A program made the position numbers and the translations under genes. From Mesorhizobium tianshanense (lineage in GTDB: Bacteria; Pseudomonadota; Alphaproteobacteria; Rhizobiales; Rhizobiaceae): DNA of 64,000 nucleotides. This document shows, piece after piece, positions 45,285-54,121 of this stretch. How positions within the stretch are numbered: the stretch's first letter is position 1; every line of letters begins with the position of its first letter. The notes beneath the pieces were generated by a model, which worked only from the letters and a program-made list of their open reading frames with translations, was not told where the DNA came from and did not search any database. The stretch is from contig NZ_VLKT01000008.1 of NCBI RefSeq assembly GCF_007830515.1, positions 116,651-180,650 on the forward strand. The letters run 5' to 3'.

Positions 45285-46670
45285 TCAATGCCCGGTGATG
45301 CGATCGGCCAGGGCCGCCAGCCGCGATGTGCGCGGCAGCCCCTTTGCTTCCCGCTCGTCGGCAATTCGATAGAGCTGATACATGGAATGGACACCCAGCC
45401 AGCGCAGCGGCTCCGGCTCCCATTTGCGCACGGTTCGATTGACCCAGGGAAGCCGCGTCAGCTCGGTATCGTTGCCCAGCAGCAGATCCCTCAGTGTGCG
45501 TCCCGAGAGGTTCGAGGTGGACACGCCGAGGCCCACATAGCCGCCTGCCCACCCTATTCCGGCCTGCCTGTCAAAGCCCACCGTCGTGCACCAGTCGCGC
45601 GGCACGCCCAGCGTTCCACACCATGCATGGTCGAGCTTGAGTCCCCTGGTCTGCGGCAAAAGCGTCGTCAGGATCTTGTGCAGCTTGTCGATCGTCGCCT
45701 GCTGGGTGACGCCTCGAACGTCGGTCTTCGAGCCGAACCGATAGGGCACCCCGCGCCCGCCCATGGCAATGCGCCCCTCCCGGGTGCGCTGCGCGTAGCA
45801 GTATGTGTGCGCAGCGTCGCCGAGCACCTCGTAGCCATCCCAGCCGATTTCGCTCCACAGCTTTTCGGATAACGGCTCGGTCACCACGATGGCGCTGTTG
45901 AGCGCCAACCAGAGTCTTTCGTGGCCGGCAATTCCCGCGGTGAAGCCCTCGGTCGCCCGCACGATCTTTTCGGCGCGCACCACGCCTCGGTTGGTTGCGA
46001 CCTTGCCTTTTTCGATCGACACCACGGTCGTCTGTTCGTAGATCGGAACACCTAGGCGCTCCACAGCCTTGGCGAGCCCCTGCACCAGCTTTGCGGGCTG
46101 AACCCGTGCAACTTTCTTGATGACGAAGGCGCCGCGCGCGTTGTGTACCGCTATGCGCCGGCGCGTCTCCGGAGCATCGATATACCCCACGCGTTCGTCG
46201 GTCAGCTCCCAGGATCTGGCATCGGCATACATCGCCTTGGCGCGCTGCTCCTGCGCCTCGTTGGTTGCGACCAGCAATTCGTCGGTACGGCGGATGTCGG
46301 CGTCGATGCCTTCGGTTTCCGCGACCGAAATGACCTCGTTCACCGTACCCGTCATCGCCGCCTGCATGGCGACGACTCCAGCGCGCGACGATGCCTGCTC
46401 ATATTTTTCGCGCGACCATGAGAATCCGCCGGACAACCAGCCGCCATTGCGTCCCGAAGCGCCGAACCCGGCGAACTCCTTTTCGACGACGACAATGTCG
46501 AGGTGCGGGGCCGCCTGCTTCAGGTAATAGGCGGTCCAAAGGCCGGTGTAGCCGGCCCCGACGATGCAAACGTCGGCCACGATATCGCCCTGCAACGGCG
46601 GGCGATAGCCGGGCACGCCGCCGATGTCGGCATACCAGAATGAAACGTCGCCGTTCTTTTTCACGTCCAT
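45285..46670 (-). CDS. FAD-dependent amine oxidase, DAO family (gamma-glutamylputrescine oxidase-like)
   Basis: A flavoprotein of about 461 residues. The FAD dinucleotide motif is VCIVGAGYTGLWTAYYL, then EKEFAGFGASGRNGGW, the covalent-FAD region seen in related oxidases, and the C-terminal GWAGGYVGLGVSTSNLSGR loop. Relatives oxidise gamma-glutamylputrescine or other secondary or primary amines in the cytoplasm. I chose ATG 46670 (GGA site upstream); ATG 46691, directly after the ATPase stop, is also possible and would add seven residues. The upstream transporter genes suggest a polyamine-like substrate. No glutamyl ligase gene is adjacent, so a direct amine substrate should be considered. Confidence 0.9.
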   Translation of the reverse strand: MDVKKNGDVSFWYADIGGVPGYRPPLQGDIVADVCIVGAGYTGLWTAYYLKQAAPHLDIVVVEKEFAGFGASGRNGGWLSGGFSWSREKYEQASSRAGVVAMQAAMTGTVNEVISVAETEGIDADIRRTDELLVATNEAQEQRAKAMYADARSWELTDERVGYIDAPETRRRIAVHNARGAFVIKKVARVQPAKLVQGLAKAVERLGVPIYEQTTVVSIEKGKVATNRGVVRAEKIVRATEGFTAGIAGHERLWLALNSAIVVTEPLSEKLWSEIGWDGYEVLGDAAHTYCYAQRTREGRIAMGGRGVPYRFGSKTDVRGVTQQATIDKLHKILTTLLPQTRGLKLDHAWCGTLGVPRDWCTTVGFDRQAGIGWAGGYVGLGVSTSNLSGRTLRDLLLGNDTELTRLPWVNRTVRKWEPEPLRWLGVHSMYQLYRIADEREAKGLPRTSRLAALADRITGH

Positions 46671-46691
46671 TGTTGCGATTTCCAGAAGCAT

Positions 46692-47801
46692 TCAGGTCAG
46701 GGTGAAATCGGCGTTTTCGTCGTCCGCCAGCAGCTTCGCGTCGCTGGCCGCGAATACGAGGTCGACCTCGTCGCCGATGGCAAAGGTTTCGGCGTCCAGC
46801 GTCGAGCGCACGATCGCCTTGGAGGCGTCGGCCAGCACGACCTCGTATTTGGAGCCCGATCCGAGATAGATGGCCTCGCCGATGCGCCCGGGCAGGGTGT
46901 TTCGATCCTGTCCGCCCTTCCCACGTCTGGCGAGGCTCAGCTTCTCCGGTCGCAGCAGCATCACGGGTATGGCGCCGTCGGTAAGGCGCTTGGCGGTGGC
47001 TACTTTCCGTCCGGCTATATCGATGGCGGTCTCGTCGCCGGAGGCCGAGGCCGCACCACGCAGTATCGTCGAGTCGCCGACGAACTTTCCGACGAACAAG
47101 GTCTCGGGCTCGTCGTAGAGTTGACGACCGGTGCCGATCTGCTCGATGCGTCCCTGGTTGAACACGGCGATGCGGTCGGAGAGGACCAGGGCCTCCTCCT
47201 GGTCGTGCGTGACGTAAACGAAGGTGGTGCCCAGTTCCCGGTGGATCCGCTTGATCTCGAGCTGCAGCCATTCACGCAACTTCTTGTCGAGCGCGCCGAG
47301 CGGCTCGTCCATCAGTAGCAGCGGCGGGTCGAAGACGATGGCGCGGGCCAGCGCGACGCGCTGCTGCTGCCCGCCGGAGAGCTCGCTGGGGAAGCGGTGG
47401 CCGAAATCCGCCATCTTCACCATGTCCAGGGCCTTGCGCACCCGAGCCTCGCGATCGGGATTGGCGATGCCGCGCAAGGTCAGCGGATATGCGACATTCC
47501 TGCTCACCGTCATGTGCGGAAACAGCGCGTAGTGCTGAAAGACGACGCCGATGTTGCGTTTGTGCGCCGGTACGCCGATGACGCTCTTGCCGCCGACATC
47601 AAGCGAACCCGAACTGACCTCGGTGAAGCCAGCGATGACGTTGAGCGTGGTCGTCTTGCCCGAACCGCTGGGCCCGAGCAGCGTCATGAATTCCCCCGGC
47701 TCGATGTGCAGCGAGACTTTGTCGAGAGCGACGAAGCTGCCATAGTGTTTGCTGACGGATTTGAGATCGATGGCTGCGCCGCGGGTCGATGGTGAGGCCA
47801 T
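46692..47801 (-). CDS. ABC transporter ATP-binding protein, PotA type
   Basis: A 369-residue ATPase. Walker A GPSGSGKTTTLN, signature LSGGQQQRVALARA, Walker B LLLMDEPLGALD, switch YVTHDQEEAL, and a C-terminal TOBE domain (VMLLRPEKLSL). It is in the spermidine/putrescine, iron and thiamine importer class. It lies just after the PotC-type permease and before the oxidase, with no gap to the latter, so uptake and oxidation are encoded on one transcript. Confidence 0.93.
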   Translation of the reverse strand: MASPSTRGAAIDLKSVSKHYGSFVALDKVSLHIEPGEFMTLLGPSGSGKTTTLNVIAGFTEVSSGSLDVGGKSVIGVPAHKRNIGVVFQHYALFPHMTVSRNVAYPLTLRGIANPDREARVRKALDMVKMADFGHRFPSELSGGQQQRVALARAIVFDPPLLLMDEPLGALDKKLREWLQLEIKRIHRELGTTFVYVTHDQEEALVLSDRIAVFNQGRIEQIGTGRQLYDEPETLFVGKFVGDSTILRGAASASGDETAIDIAGRKVATAKRLTDGAIPVMLLRPEKLSLARRGKGGQDRNTLPGRIGEAIYLGSGSKYEVVLADASKAIVRSTLDAETFAIGDEVDLVFAASDAKLLADDENADFTLT

Positions 47802-47802
47802 G

Positions 47803-48588
47803 TCAACGTTTTCCCTGTCTCGAACCGATGAGCAGCCCCGCCCCGATCACCAGCGACGTCGTGATGAAGAGCAGCGTGCCCACCGCCGCAACGGTGGGGT
47901 CGGCGTCCCGGGTGATGCTGGAGAAGATCTGGACCGGCAGTGTCTTCAGGTAAGGGCTGGTGATGAACAGCGCGACGATGATCTCGTCGAATGAGGTTAC
48001 GAACGCAAACAGCAGGCCCGACAGGATGCCCGGCACAATCAGCGGAAACGTCACCGTCCTGAACGCCGTCAGGCGGGTCGCGCCGAGGCTGGCCGCAGCA
48101 GTCTCCAGCCGTTTGTCGAAGACTTCCAGGCTGGCGGAGACGGCGATGATGACGAAAGGGACGGCGAGCATCGTGTGGGCCAGCACGAAGCCGGTCATGG
48201 TGCCGACCAACTGCGTATCGAGATAGACCGCGTAGATTCCAACCGCGAGCACCACTCCCGGCACGACCATTGGCGTGATCAGCAGTGCGCGAAGCACGCC
48301 GCTGACGCGGCTTTTCATGCGATCGAGGCCGAATGCCGCCAGCGTGCCGATGACGGTGGCGAACACCGCCGTGACGACGGCAACCTTGAGCGAGCCGACC
48401 AGGCTCGCTGACCATTCGGGGTTGGTGAAAAAGTTCTGGTACCACTGCCAGGAAAAGCCGGATGGCGGAAAGGCCAGCGACTTCTTGTCGTTGAAAGACA
48501 TCGGCACGACGACGATTGTCGGTGCGACCAGCCAGACCGCGACGAGCAGGCAGAACAGACCGAGCAGGATTCGACTGGGCTGTTTCAT
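47803..48588 (-). CDS. ABC transporter permease, PotC type
   Basis: A 261-residue permease. The ATG at 48588 gives MKQPSRILLGLFCLLVAVWL with a first helix and then VVVPMSFNDKKSLAFPPSGF, a hallmark of PotC-like subunits. EAA loop: ETAAASLGATRLTAFRTVTF. The longer frame upstream is a shadow of the partner permease. It overlaps that gene's stop by one base (TGATG). Confidence 0.93.
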   Translation of the reverse strand: MKQPSRILLGLFCLLVAVWLVAPTIVVVPMSFNDKKSLAFPPSGFSWQWYQNFFTNPEWSASLVGSLKVAVVTAVFATVIGTLAAFGLDRMKSRVSGVLRALLITPMVVPGVVLAVGIYAVYLDTQLVGTMTGFVLAHTMLAVPFVIIAVSASLEVFDKRLETAAASLGATRLTAFRTVTFPLIVPGILSGLLFAFVTSFDEIIVALFITSPYLKTLPVQIFSSITRDADPTVAAVGTLLFITTSLVIGAGLLIGSRQGKR

Positions 48589-49478
48589 CAGCGTCTCGAG
48601 CCCGTCTTGTGTGGTTGGCGCGTCAGCGGTGCTGCGAGCGCGAGCAGGACGAAGGTCGCTATCAACAACACCACGCCCATCGCACCGCCGCGCCCCCAGT
48701 TGAGCAGGCTGAGCACCTGGTTCTGAATCAGGGTCGAAAGCATGGTCGAACGCGGACCGCCGAGCAGTGCGGGGGTGATGTAGAAGCCGAGCGCAAGAAT
48801 AAACACGATGATGGCGCCCGCGTAGACGCCCGGAAGCGAGAGCGGCAGATAGACCTGGGCAAAGGCGCGCGCCGGGCTCGCGCCGAGGCTTCGCGCCGCC
48901 TGCATGAGCCGCAGGTCGATCGTCTTCATCACCGAATAGAGCGGCAGGATCATGAACGGCAACAGCACCTGCGCCATGCCGATCACCACGCCCGTCTGCG
49001 TGCGGATCAGCTTGACCGGACCGAGGCCGGCAGCCCGGATGACGGAGTTGATCACACCGGAATCCTGCAAAAGGATGACCCATGCCAGCGTGCGCACCAC
49101 GCCGCTCACCCAGAACGGCACCAGCACGCAGAGGATGAGGATGAGCCGCATCTTGGGTCCGACCGCAGTCATCAGGTAGGCATAGGGATAGCCTGCAATG
49201 AGACATACCAACGTCACCCAGGCGGAGATCGCGAAGGTCCGCTGAAGTACGGTCAGGTTGACCGGTGCGCCGAAAAACCAGGCATAGTTCTGCAATCCCC
49301 ATTGGGGCTCGGAAAAGCTGCGCAAGGTCACGATGGCGAGCGGCAGGCCCAGGCAGACAACGAGCAGCAACAGCGCCGGCGCGACAAGCCAGAAGGCCTG
49401 TCCCCGAAACCAGCGCCGCCGGTCGTCTGCCACGACAGCCGGAACAGCGGTCCGGCTGTCAGTTGCTCCCGCTGTCAC
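48588..49478 (-). CDS. ABC transporter permease, PotB type
   Basis: A 296-residue permease starting at a GTG (49478). It has the PotB-type first helix LVAPALLLLVVCLGLPLAIV, the periplasmic loop SFSEPQWGLQNYAWFFG, and EAA loop QAARSLGASPARAFAQVYLP. It forms the channel with the PotC-type partner. It begins 10 bp after the binding-protein stop. Confidence 0.92.
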   Translation of the reverse strand: MTAGATDSRTAVPAVVADDRRRWFRGQAFWLVAPALLLLVVCLGLPLAIVTLRSFSEPQWGLQNYAWFFGAPVNLTVLQRTFAISAWVTLVCLIAGYPYAYLMTAVGPKMRLILILCVLVPFWVSGVVRTLAWVILLQDSGVINSVIRAAGLGPVKLIRTQTGVVIGMAQVLLPFMILPLYSVMKTIDLRLMQAARSLGASPARAFAQVYLPLSLPGVYAGAIIVFILALGFYITPALLGGPRSTMLSTLIQNQVLSLLNWGRGGAMGVVLLIATFVLLALAAPLTRQPHKTGSRR

Positions 49479-49488
49479 GGCGGCGAAC

Positions 49489-50556
49489 CTAGTTGCCTGC
49501 CATCAACGCGTTCCACTTTTCGTTCGCCACCTCGAAGTTCTCCACCCAGAACTTGATGTTCTGCTGATAGCCAAGCTTCAGCTTATCCGGCGTGTTGGTC
49601 ATGAACGCTGCGGTGACCTCGTCCACTTCTGGCTTCGCGTCCTTGTGGATCGGGGTATACGAGGTGGTTTTTGCAAGCGTCTCCTGCGCGCTCTTGCCGA
49701 CATAGGCGTTGATCAGCGCATGCGCCGCTTCGGGGTCCTTGACGCCCATCGGAATGGTCATCTGGTCCATCACGACCAGCCAGTCCTGCCACGCCGGCGT
49801 GTACGCCGCGCCGTTCTTTACCGCGGTCATGGCACGTCCGGTCCACATTGCGATCATATCGGCTTCGCCGGATTCGGCGAGCTGCTGGGAATCGGCGCCG
49901 GTCTTCCAGAAGATCGTGTCCGGACCGAGCGACTTCACCTTCTCGATAGCCTTGTCGATATCGGCCACCGTCATGTTTTCCACTGACCCGCCGGCCGCGA
50001 GCAGCGCCTGCTCGACCATACCACCGGACAGATCGCCGCTGCCCTCCAGGGCGCGCGACCCTGGGAACTTCTCGATGTCGAAGAAATCCCCCCAGCTCTT
50101 GGGCGGATTATCCTTGTACTTTTCGGTGTTGTACATCAGCACCACGCCATAGTTCATGGCCGGCACACTGCATTCGCTGATCTGGCCCTCCGGAATGTTG
50201 GACGTATCGATCTTCGAGAAGTCCAGCTTCTGGAACAGCTTGCCGCAATAGACGTAGGGCGGGAAATCGCCGGTGTCGACAACGTCCCAGGTCACATTGC
50301 CGGATTCGACCTGCGCCTGCAGTTTCGAGATTTCGGTCGGCCCGTCGCTGAGCAGCGTCACACCGGACTTGTCGACGAATTCTTTTAGCGCAGCGATCTG
50401 ACCATCCTGATAAATGCCTCCATACGAGACGAAGGTAAGCGTCTTGTCCTTCAGCGAGCCTTCGGCCACCTCGCCCGCCACGGGCTTGCTCTGTGCAAGC
50501 GCTGCGGTCGTGATCATCAGCAGCCCGAGCGCGGTCACCTGTCCGATCTTCTTCAT
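49489..50556 (-). CDS. ABC transporter substrate-binding protein, PotD/PotF type
   Basis: A 355-residue periplasmic receptor. Signal peptide MKKIGQVTALGLLMITTAAL, cut near LA-QS. The mature protein begins TLTFVSYGGIYQDGQ and includes WDVVDTGDFPPYV, NYGVVLMYNTEKYKDNPP and SWGDFFDIEKFPGSRAL, as in the polyamine/gamma-aminobutyrate receptor group. First transporter gene of the operon, 29 bp after the regulator gene's end. The exact amine ligand cannot be assigned. Confidence 0.92.
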   Translation of the reverse strand: MKKIGQVTALGLLMITTAALAQSKPVAGEVAEGSLKDKTLTFVSYGGIYQDGQIAALKEFVDKSGVTLLSDGPTEISKLQAQVESGNVTWDVVDTGDFPPYVYCGKLFQKLDFSKIDTSNIPEGQISECSVPAMNYGVVLMYNTEKYKDNPPKSWGDFFDIEKFPGSRALEGSGDLSGGMVEQALLAAGGSVENMTVADIDKAIEKVKSLGPDTIFWKTGADSQQLAESGEADMIAMWTGRAMTAVKNGAAYTPAWQDWLVVMDQMTIPMGVKDPEAAHALINAYVGKSAQETLAKTTSYTPIHKDAKPEVDEVTAAFMTNTPDKLKLGYQQNIKFWVENFEVANEKWNALMAGN

Positions 50557-50585
50557 GTTTTATCTCCCATTTACGTGCACCCGCA

Positions 50586-51254
50586 TCAATTCGGTCCGCC
50601 CGGCTGCGAGCCTTGTCCGGGCGTGTATTGATTGAGTTCCGCCGCGCCGCTGGTCGGGGGCGCGATGATCCAGAGCACCTGCGCCGGCGTCTTGCCGATG
50701 TTCACCGTGCGATGCGGCGTGGAGGTTGCATACTCGATGCTGTCGCCCTCGTTCATGACGAAACGCTCGTCTGCCAGCGTCAGCTCGACTGTCCCCTTCA
50801 GAACGACGAACATCTCGTGCTTGCCGCCATGCGTATAAGCGTCGTTGCCGGTCGAACCGCCGACGTCGAAATCCCCCGAATAAACCTCGAATTCATGGAT
50901 CGGCCGCCGCGACAGCAACGTCTTTCGACAACCATGGCTGATCGGCAGCAGGGGGCGGCCGGCCCTGGTGAGCACCTTGTGGAATCCACCTTCGGTCTGT
51001 TCGAACAAGTCGTGGATGCCGAGATCCAACGCAGCCGCGATCCGCATCAGGGTGCTGGCGCTGGCTCCGCTCAGATTGCGCTCGAGCTGGCTGATGAAGC
51101 TCGCCGTCGTGCCGATCATGTCGGCCAGTTGGCGAAGCGAAATGCGTCGGGCCGTGCGAATGGCTTTGATCCGCTCGCCGACATGCTTCGCCCTGCCTGC
51201 TTCCGTCGCCACCAGCGCGGCCACCTCTGGGGATGTCGCAGGGTCGGCTTTCAC
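50586..51254 (-). CDS. XRE-family regulator with cupin sensor (PuuR-like)
   Basis: A 222-residue regulator with an N-terminal helix-turn-helix (ISLRQLADMIGTTASFISQLE, about residues 37-58) and a C-terminal cupin (GGKHEMFVVLKGTVELTL). PuuR-type proteins repress putrescine catabolism until the amine binds. The GTG at 51254 has GGAGG six bases upstream; the adjacent in-frame TTG is too close to it. It leads the transporter-oxidase operon and probably controls itself through the inverted repeat just upstream. Confidence 0.9.
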   Translation of the reverse strand: MKADPATSPEVAALVATEAGRAKHVGERIKAIRTARRISLRQLADMIGTTASFISQLERNLSGASASTLMRIAAALDLGIHDLFEQTEGGFHKVLTRAGRPLLPISHGCRKTLLSRRPIHEFEVYSGDFDVGGSTGNDAYTHGGKHEMFVVLKGTVELTLADERFVMNEGDSIEYATSTPHRTVNIGKTPAQVLWIIAPPTSGAAELNQYTPGQGSQPGGPN

Positions 51255-51264
51255 CAAGTTCCTC

Positions 51265-51285
51265 CACTTAACACCCTATTAAGTG
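51265..51285. promoter_or_regulatory. inverted repeat operator candidate upstream of the XRE-cupin gene
   Basis: CACTTAA and TTAAGTG form a perfect inverted repeat around a seven-base spacer, 11 bp before the regulator start. Size and location suit a dimeric XRE regulator binding its own promoter. Confidence 0.55.
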
Positions 51286-51361
51286 AAACGCCGGAACGCA
51301 AGCCATTTGTGAAGACACGGGGCTCATGGGTCGCCGGCGCAGCTGCGCATGCGGGCGCTGT

Positions 51362-52432
51362 TCATCTCGTTGGCGATGTAAAACAACGGCTCGCGGCGGT
51401 CCCGGCCATCGCATCGGCGAGGCCCATCTCCCATTGCGTGCGGCAATAGGCGCGGAAATCGAAGCAGGGCAGGCCGGGGCAGACCTCGAACTCGATGAGA
51501 TGGACGCTGTCGTCGGCTTCGACCCGGAAATCGATGGAAAAAACATCCCGCAGGCCAAGCCCGGCTGTCAGGCTTTCTGCGACCCGTCGGATCCTTGCAT
51601 CGGCTCGCGGCTGGCTGGCGACGACCGGCAGCAGTTCGGGCTCGGTATATGTTCCCGTCGCCTTGGCAGACGCGCCGGTGTCGCCGTAGAGCGCCAAGCT
51701 GTCCTCCATGGTCTGGAAATCACCACCCGAATCGACAAAGGCGATACCGAGCGCCTCGACGCCGGTGTTCGGCTTCAGACCCAGAAAACTCGCGCGCACA
51801 TTGCGCCCGGCGACATAGGGTTGCACGACGACATCGTCGCGATAGGCGGCGAAGACACGCCGGCTGAGTTCCAGCGCGTGGTCGAGATCTCTGCAGCGCG
51901 AATCCGGCCAGATGCCGATCTTGGCACCGAGCCGGTTTGGCTTGACGAACCAGCCGGTTGGCGAAGGCGGTGGCTCGACCAGCCAGCGGCCGTCGCGAGC
52001 CAGCCCGGCTTGCGGGACAGGCAGGCCGAGCGCGCCGAGCACCGCGCCGGAGCGGAACTTGTCCTGGCAAAGCGCAAACAGCGCATCATCGGCGCCGAGC
52101 ACCTTCAGGCCGTTCAGCCTTGCCAAAGCCGGTGCCGCTCCGCCGCGGAAATAGGCGACGCCATCGGTCAGCGTCCACACCAGCGTCGTGTCCGGGTCCT
52201 GACCGGCAAGCACGCCTGCGGCATCGTCGAGCGCCACCGGCGCGAAGGACAGGCCGCGTGTCAGGCAGGCTGCGGCAAGCGTGTCGAACTCAGGCGCAAT
52301 GTCGGTCGATTGCGCCAGATAGGAGGCGATTTCGGCGGCACGCGCCGGCACGTGGCCGTCGGCGACCAGCCGGTCGAAGCAGGCCTCTTCCGGCTCGTAG
52401 ACAAGGATCAGCTTCGGCTTCTGGTTCGACAT
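51362..52432 (-). CDS. ATP-grasp domain protein (D-alanine-D-alanine ligase-like)
   Basis: A 356-residue ATP-grasp fold protein. The first third is a preATP-grasp Rossmann-like part (LILVYEPEEACFDRLVADG). Later come the ATP-binding segment GWFVKPNRLGAKIGIW and the metal-binding strand SIDFRVEADDSVHLIEFEVC followed by PGLPCFDF. It should ligate a carboxylate to an amine, as D-Ala-D-Ala ligases do, but it is divergent from Ddl and no cell-wall genes are nearby. The physiological product is unknown. It stands between the polyamine and galactose operons with its own promoter region. Confidence 0.82.
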   Translation of the reverse strand: MSNQKPKLILVYEPEEACFDRLVADGHVPARAAEIASYLAQSTDIAPEFDTLAAACLTRGLSFAPVALDDAAGVLAGQDPDTTLVWTLTDGVAYFRGGAAPALARLNGLKVLGADDALFALCQDKFRSGAVLGALGLPVPQAGLARDGRWLVEPPPSPTGWFVKPNRLGAKIGIWPDSRCRDLDHALELSRRVFAAYRDDVVVQPYVAGRNVRASFLGLKPNTGVEALGIAFVDSGGDFQTMEDSLALYGDTGASAKATGTYTEPELLPVVASQPRADARIRRVAESLTAGLGLRDVFSIDFRVEADDSVHLIEFEVCPGLPCFDFRAYCRTQWEMGLADAMAGTAASRCFTSPTR

Positions 52433-52579
52433 GGAATGAACAGATCCTGGCAGCGCGATTGCCTACCATCGCACGGCGAATGTATCAGGCTTTCACGAAA
52501 AACCGACGCCAGCCGGACGCCCGCACGACAGTGCCGGCGCGATCTTGTTGTTTGACCATCATCTTTTCGGGATGATGGT

Positions 52580-53461
52580 CTAGGCGATCAGCACGCGCGG
52601 CTCGAAGCGGCCGTTGACCGGAATGTCGAGCAGAAACGTCATGCCGGCTTGCGGGTCCAGCAGGCGCTGTTTCTCGTCCTTGCCCGACCAGGCGGAAGTG
52701 ACCGCCAGCCGGTCGGCATTCCTGCCGACAAAGGCCGGACAGGACGGTTGCGTCACCGGCATCGCGACCGAACGGACGAGCCTACCGTCGGGTCCGTAGG
52801 CTTCGATCACGCCGCCGCCCCAGCAGGCGTTCCACAGGATGCCATCGCGGTCGAGCACCGAACCGTCGATATAGCCCTTGGCCCTGCGGTGATCGACAAA
52901 GATCTTCGGCTCGCCAGCCGGCAAGCCGGTCGCCGGATCGCAGCCGACCCGCATCAGCAGGCCGGTGCTGGTATCGGTGTAATGGGCGACCGTTCCATCT
53001 TCGGAAAAGCAGATCGAGTTCGACACGGTGATGTCAGAATAGAGCCGGCGCAGTTCCCCCTTGAAGAACCAGTAGATCGAGCCGGCACCCTTCTCCTCGC
53101 CCTTGCCCATCGTGCCGACCCAGAAGGCGCCGCAGGGATGGACGCGCGAATCATTCGAGCGGGTGACCGCATTGTCGGCTTCGATCGCCGTGTGCAGCGT
53201 CATCTTGCCGGTCGCGACATCGCGGACATAGAGGCCGGTCTCGGCGGCGATCAGTTGGCGCTGCTCATCGATGATGGCGATGGCACTGGCCATCTGGCCA
53301 AGGTCGTGGGTGGTGGTCGCGCCGCCGGACAGGCGCTTTTCCAGGAGCTGGCCGTTGACGATGTCAAACCAGTAGAGCGTATCGGTGGCGGGATGATAGC
53401 TCGGCCCCTCGCCAAGCTGGCAGACATGATCGGAAAAGACGGAAACGATGGTCTCGTTCAT
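52580..53461 (-). CDS. SMP-30/gluconolactonase family sugar lactonase
   Basis: A 293-residue six-bladed propeller lactonase. Metal-site motifs: QLGEGPSYHPATDTLYWFD near the start, SNDSRVHPCGAFWVGTMG in the middle and DGSVLDRDGILWNACWGGG toward the end. It opens sugar-1,5-lactones, here probably galactonolactone, in the cytoplasm. Last gene of the minus-strand galactose unit; its ATG overlaps the aldolase stop by 4 bp. Confidence 0.92.
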   Translation of the reverse strand: MNETIVSVFSDHVCQLGEGPSYHPATDTLYWFDIVNGQLLEKRLSGGATTTHDLGQMASAIAIIDEQRQLIAAETGLYVRDVATGKMTLHTAIEADNAVTRSNDSRVHPCGAFWVGTMGKGEEKGAGSIYWFFKGELRRLYSDITVSNSICFSEDGTVAHYTDTSTGLLMRVGCDPATGLPAGEPKIFVDHRRAKGYIDGSVLDRDGILWNACWGGGVIEAYGPDGRLVRSVAMPVTQPSCPAFVGRNADRLAVTSAWSGKDEKQRLLDPQAGMTFLLDIPVNGRFEPRVLIA

Positions 53462-54099
53462 CGTGCGCCTCCGAACGCCGCATCCCAGGCCGCAACGGCG
53501 GCGCTCGCCCGTGCGGCCACCTCATCGACGCTCATGTCAGGTTTGAACAGGCTGGAGCCAAGGCCGAAGACGCTGACCCCAGCCGCCTTGTAGCCGGCAA
53601 AGTCCTTTTCCGAAACGCCGCCGACCGCACCAACCAGCGTGTTGGCTGGCAAAACGGCGCGCATCGCCGCGATGCCGGCCGCGCCAAGCACGCTGGCCGG
53701 GAAGAATTTCAGCGCCGAGGCGCCAAGCCGGATCGCCTGGAAGGCCTCGGTCGGCGTGAACACGCCCGGCATCGTCACCATGCCGTAATTCATGGCGCGG
53801 CCCATGACTTCGGCGTCGATGTTGGGGCTAACCAGCAGCCGCCCGCCGGCCTTGTGCAGGCGATCGACATCGGCTGATGTCAGCACAGTCCCGGCGCCGA
53901 CCAGTGCTGTCACTGGAAGCGCCTCGACGATGCTGGCGATCGACGCAAACGGGTCCGGCGAATTGAGCGGCACTTCGATTGCTTCGATGCCGGCCTCAAA
54001 GATCGCCCGGCCGACGGCCACCGCCTCGTCCGGCCTGAGGCCGCGCAGGATGGCGACAAGCCCGCGCCCGAGCTTGGGAAAAGGTGCGGTCTCGGTCAT
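53458..54099 (-). CDS. dgoA: 2-dehydro-3-deoxy-6-phosphogalactonate aldolase
   Basis: A 213-residue KDPG/KDPGal-family aldolase. The substrate-binding segment is LRGLRPDEAVAVG followed by EAIEVPLNSPDP; the Schiff-base lysine lies in GASALKFFPAS. The LNSP sequence and the neighbour kinase favour the galactonate branch over KDPG. It splits KDPGal to pyruvate and glyceraldehyde 3-phosphate. It lies 22 bp after dgoK. Confidence 0.92.
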   Translation of the reverse strand: MTETAPFPKLGRGLVAILRGLRPDEAVAVGRAIFEAGIEAIEVPLNSPDPFASIASIVEALPVTALVGAGTVLTSADVDRLHKAGGRLLVSPNIDAEVMGRAMNYGMVTMPGVFTPTEAFQAIRLGASALKFFPASVLGAAGIAAMRAVLPANTLVGAVGGVSEKDFAGYKAAGVSVFGLGSSLFKPDMSVDEVAARASAAVAAWDAAFGGAR

Positions 54100-54121
54100 G
54101 CGGCAACTCCGCTGTTGTCGA

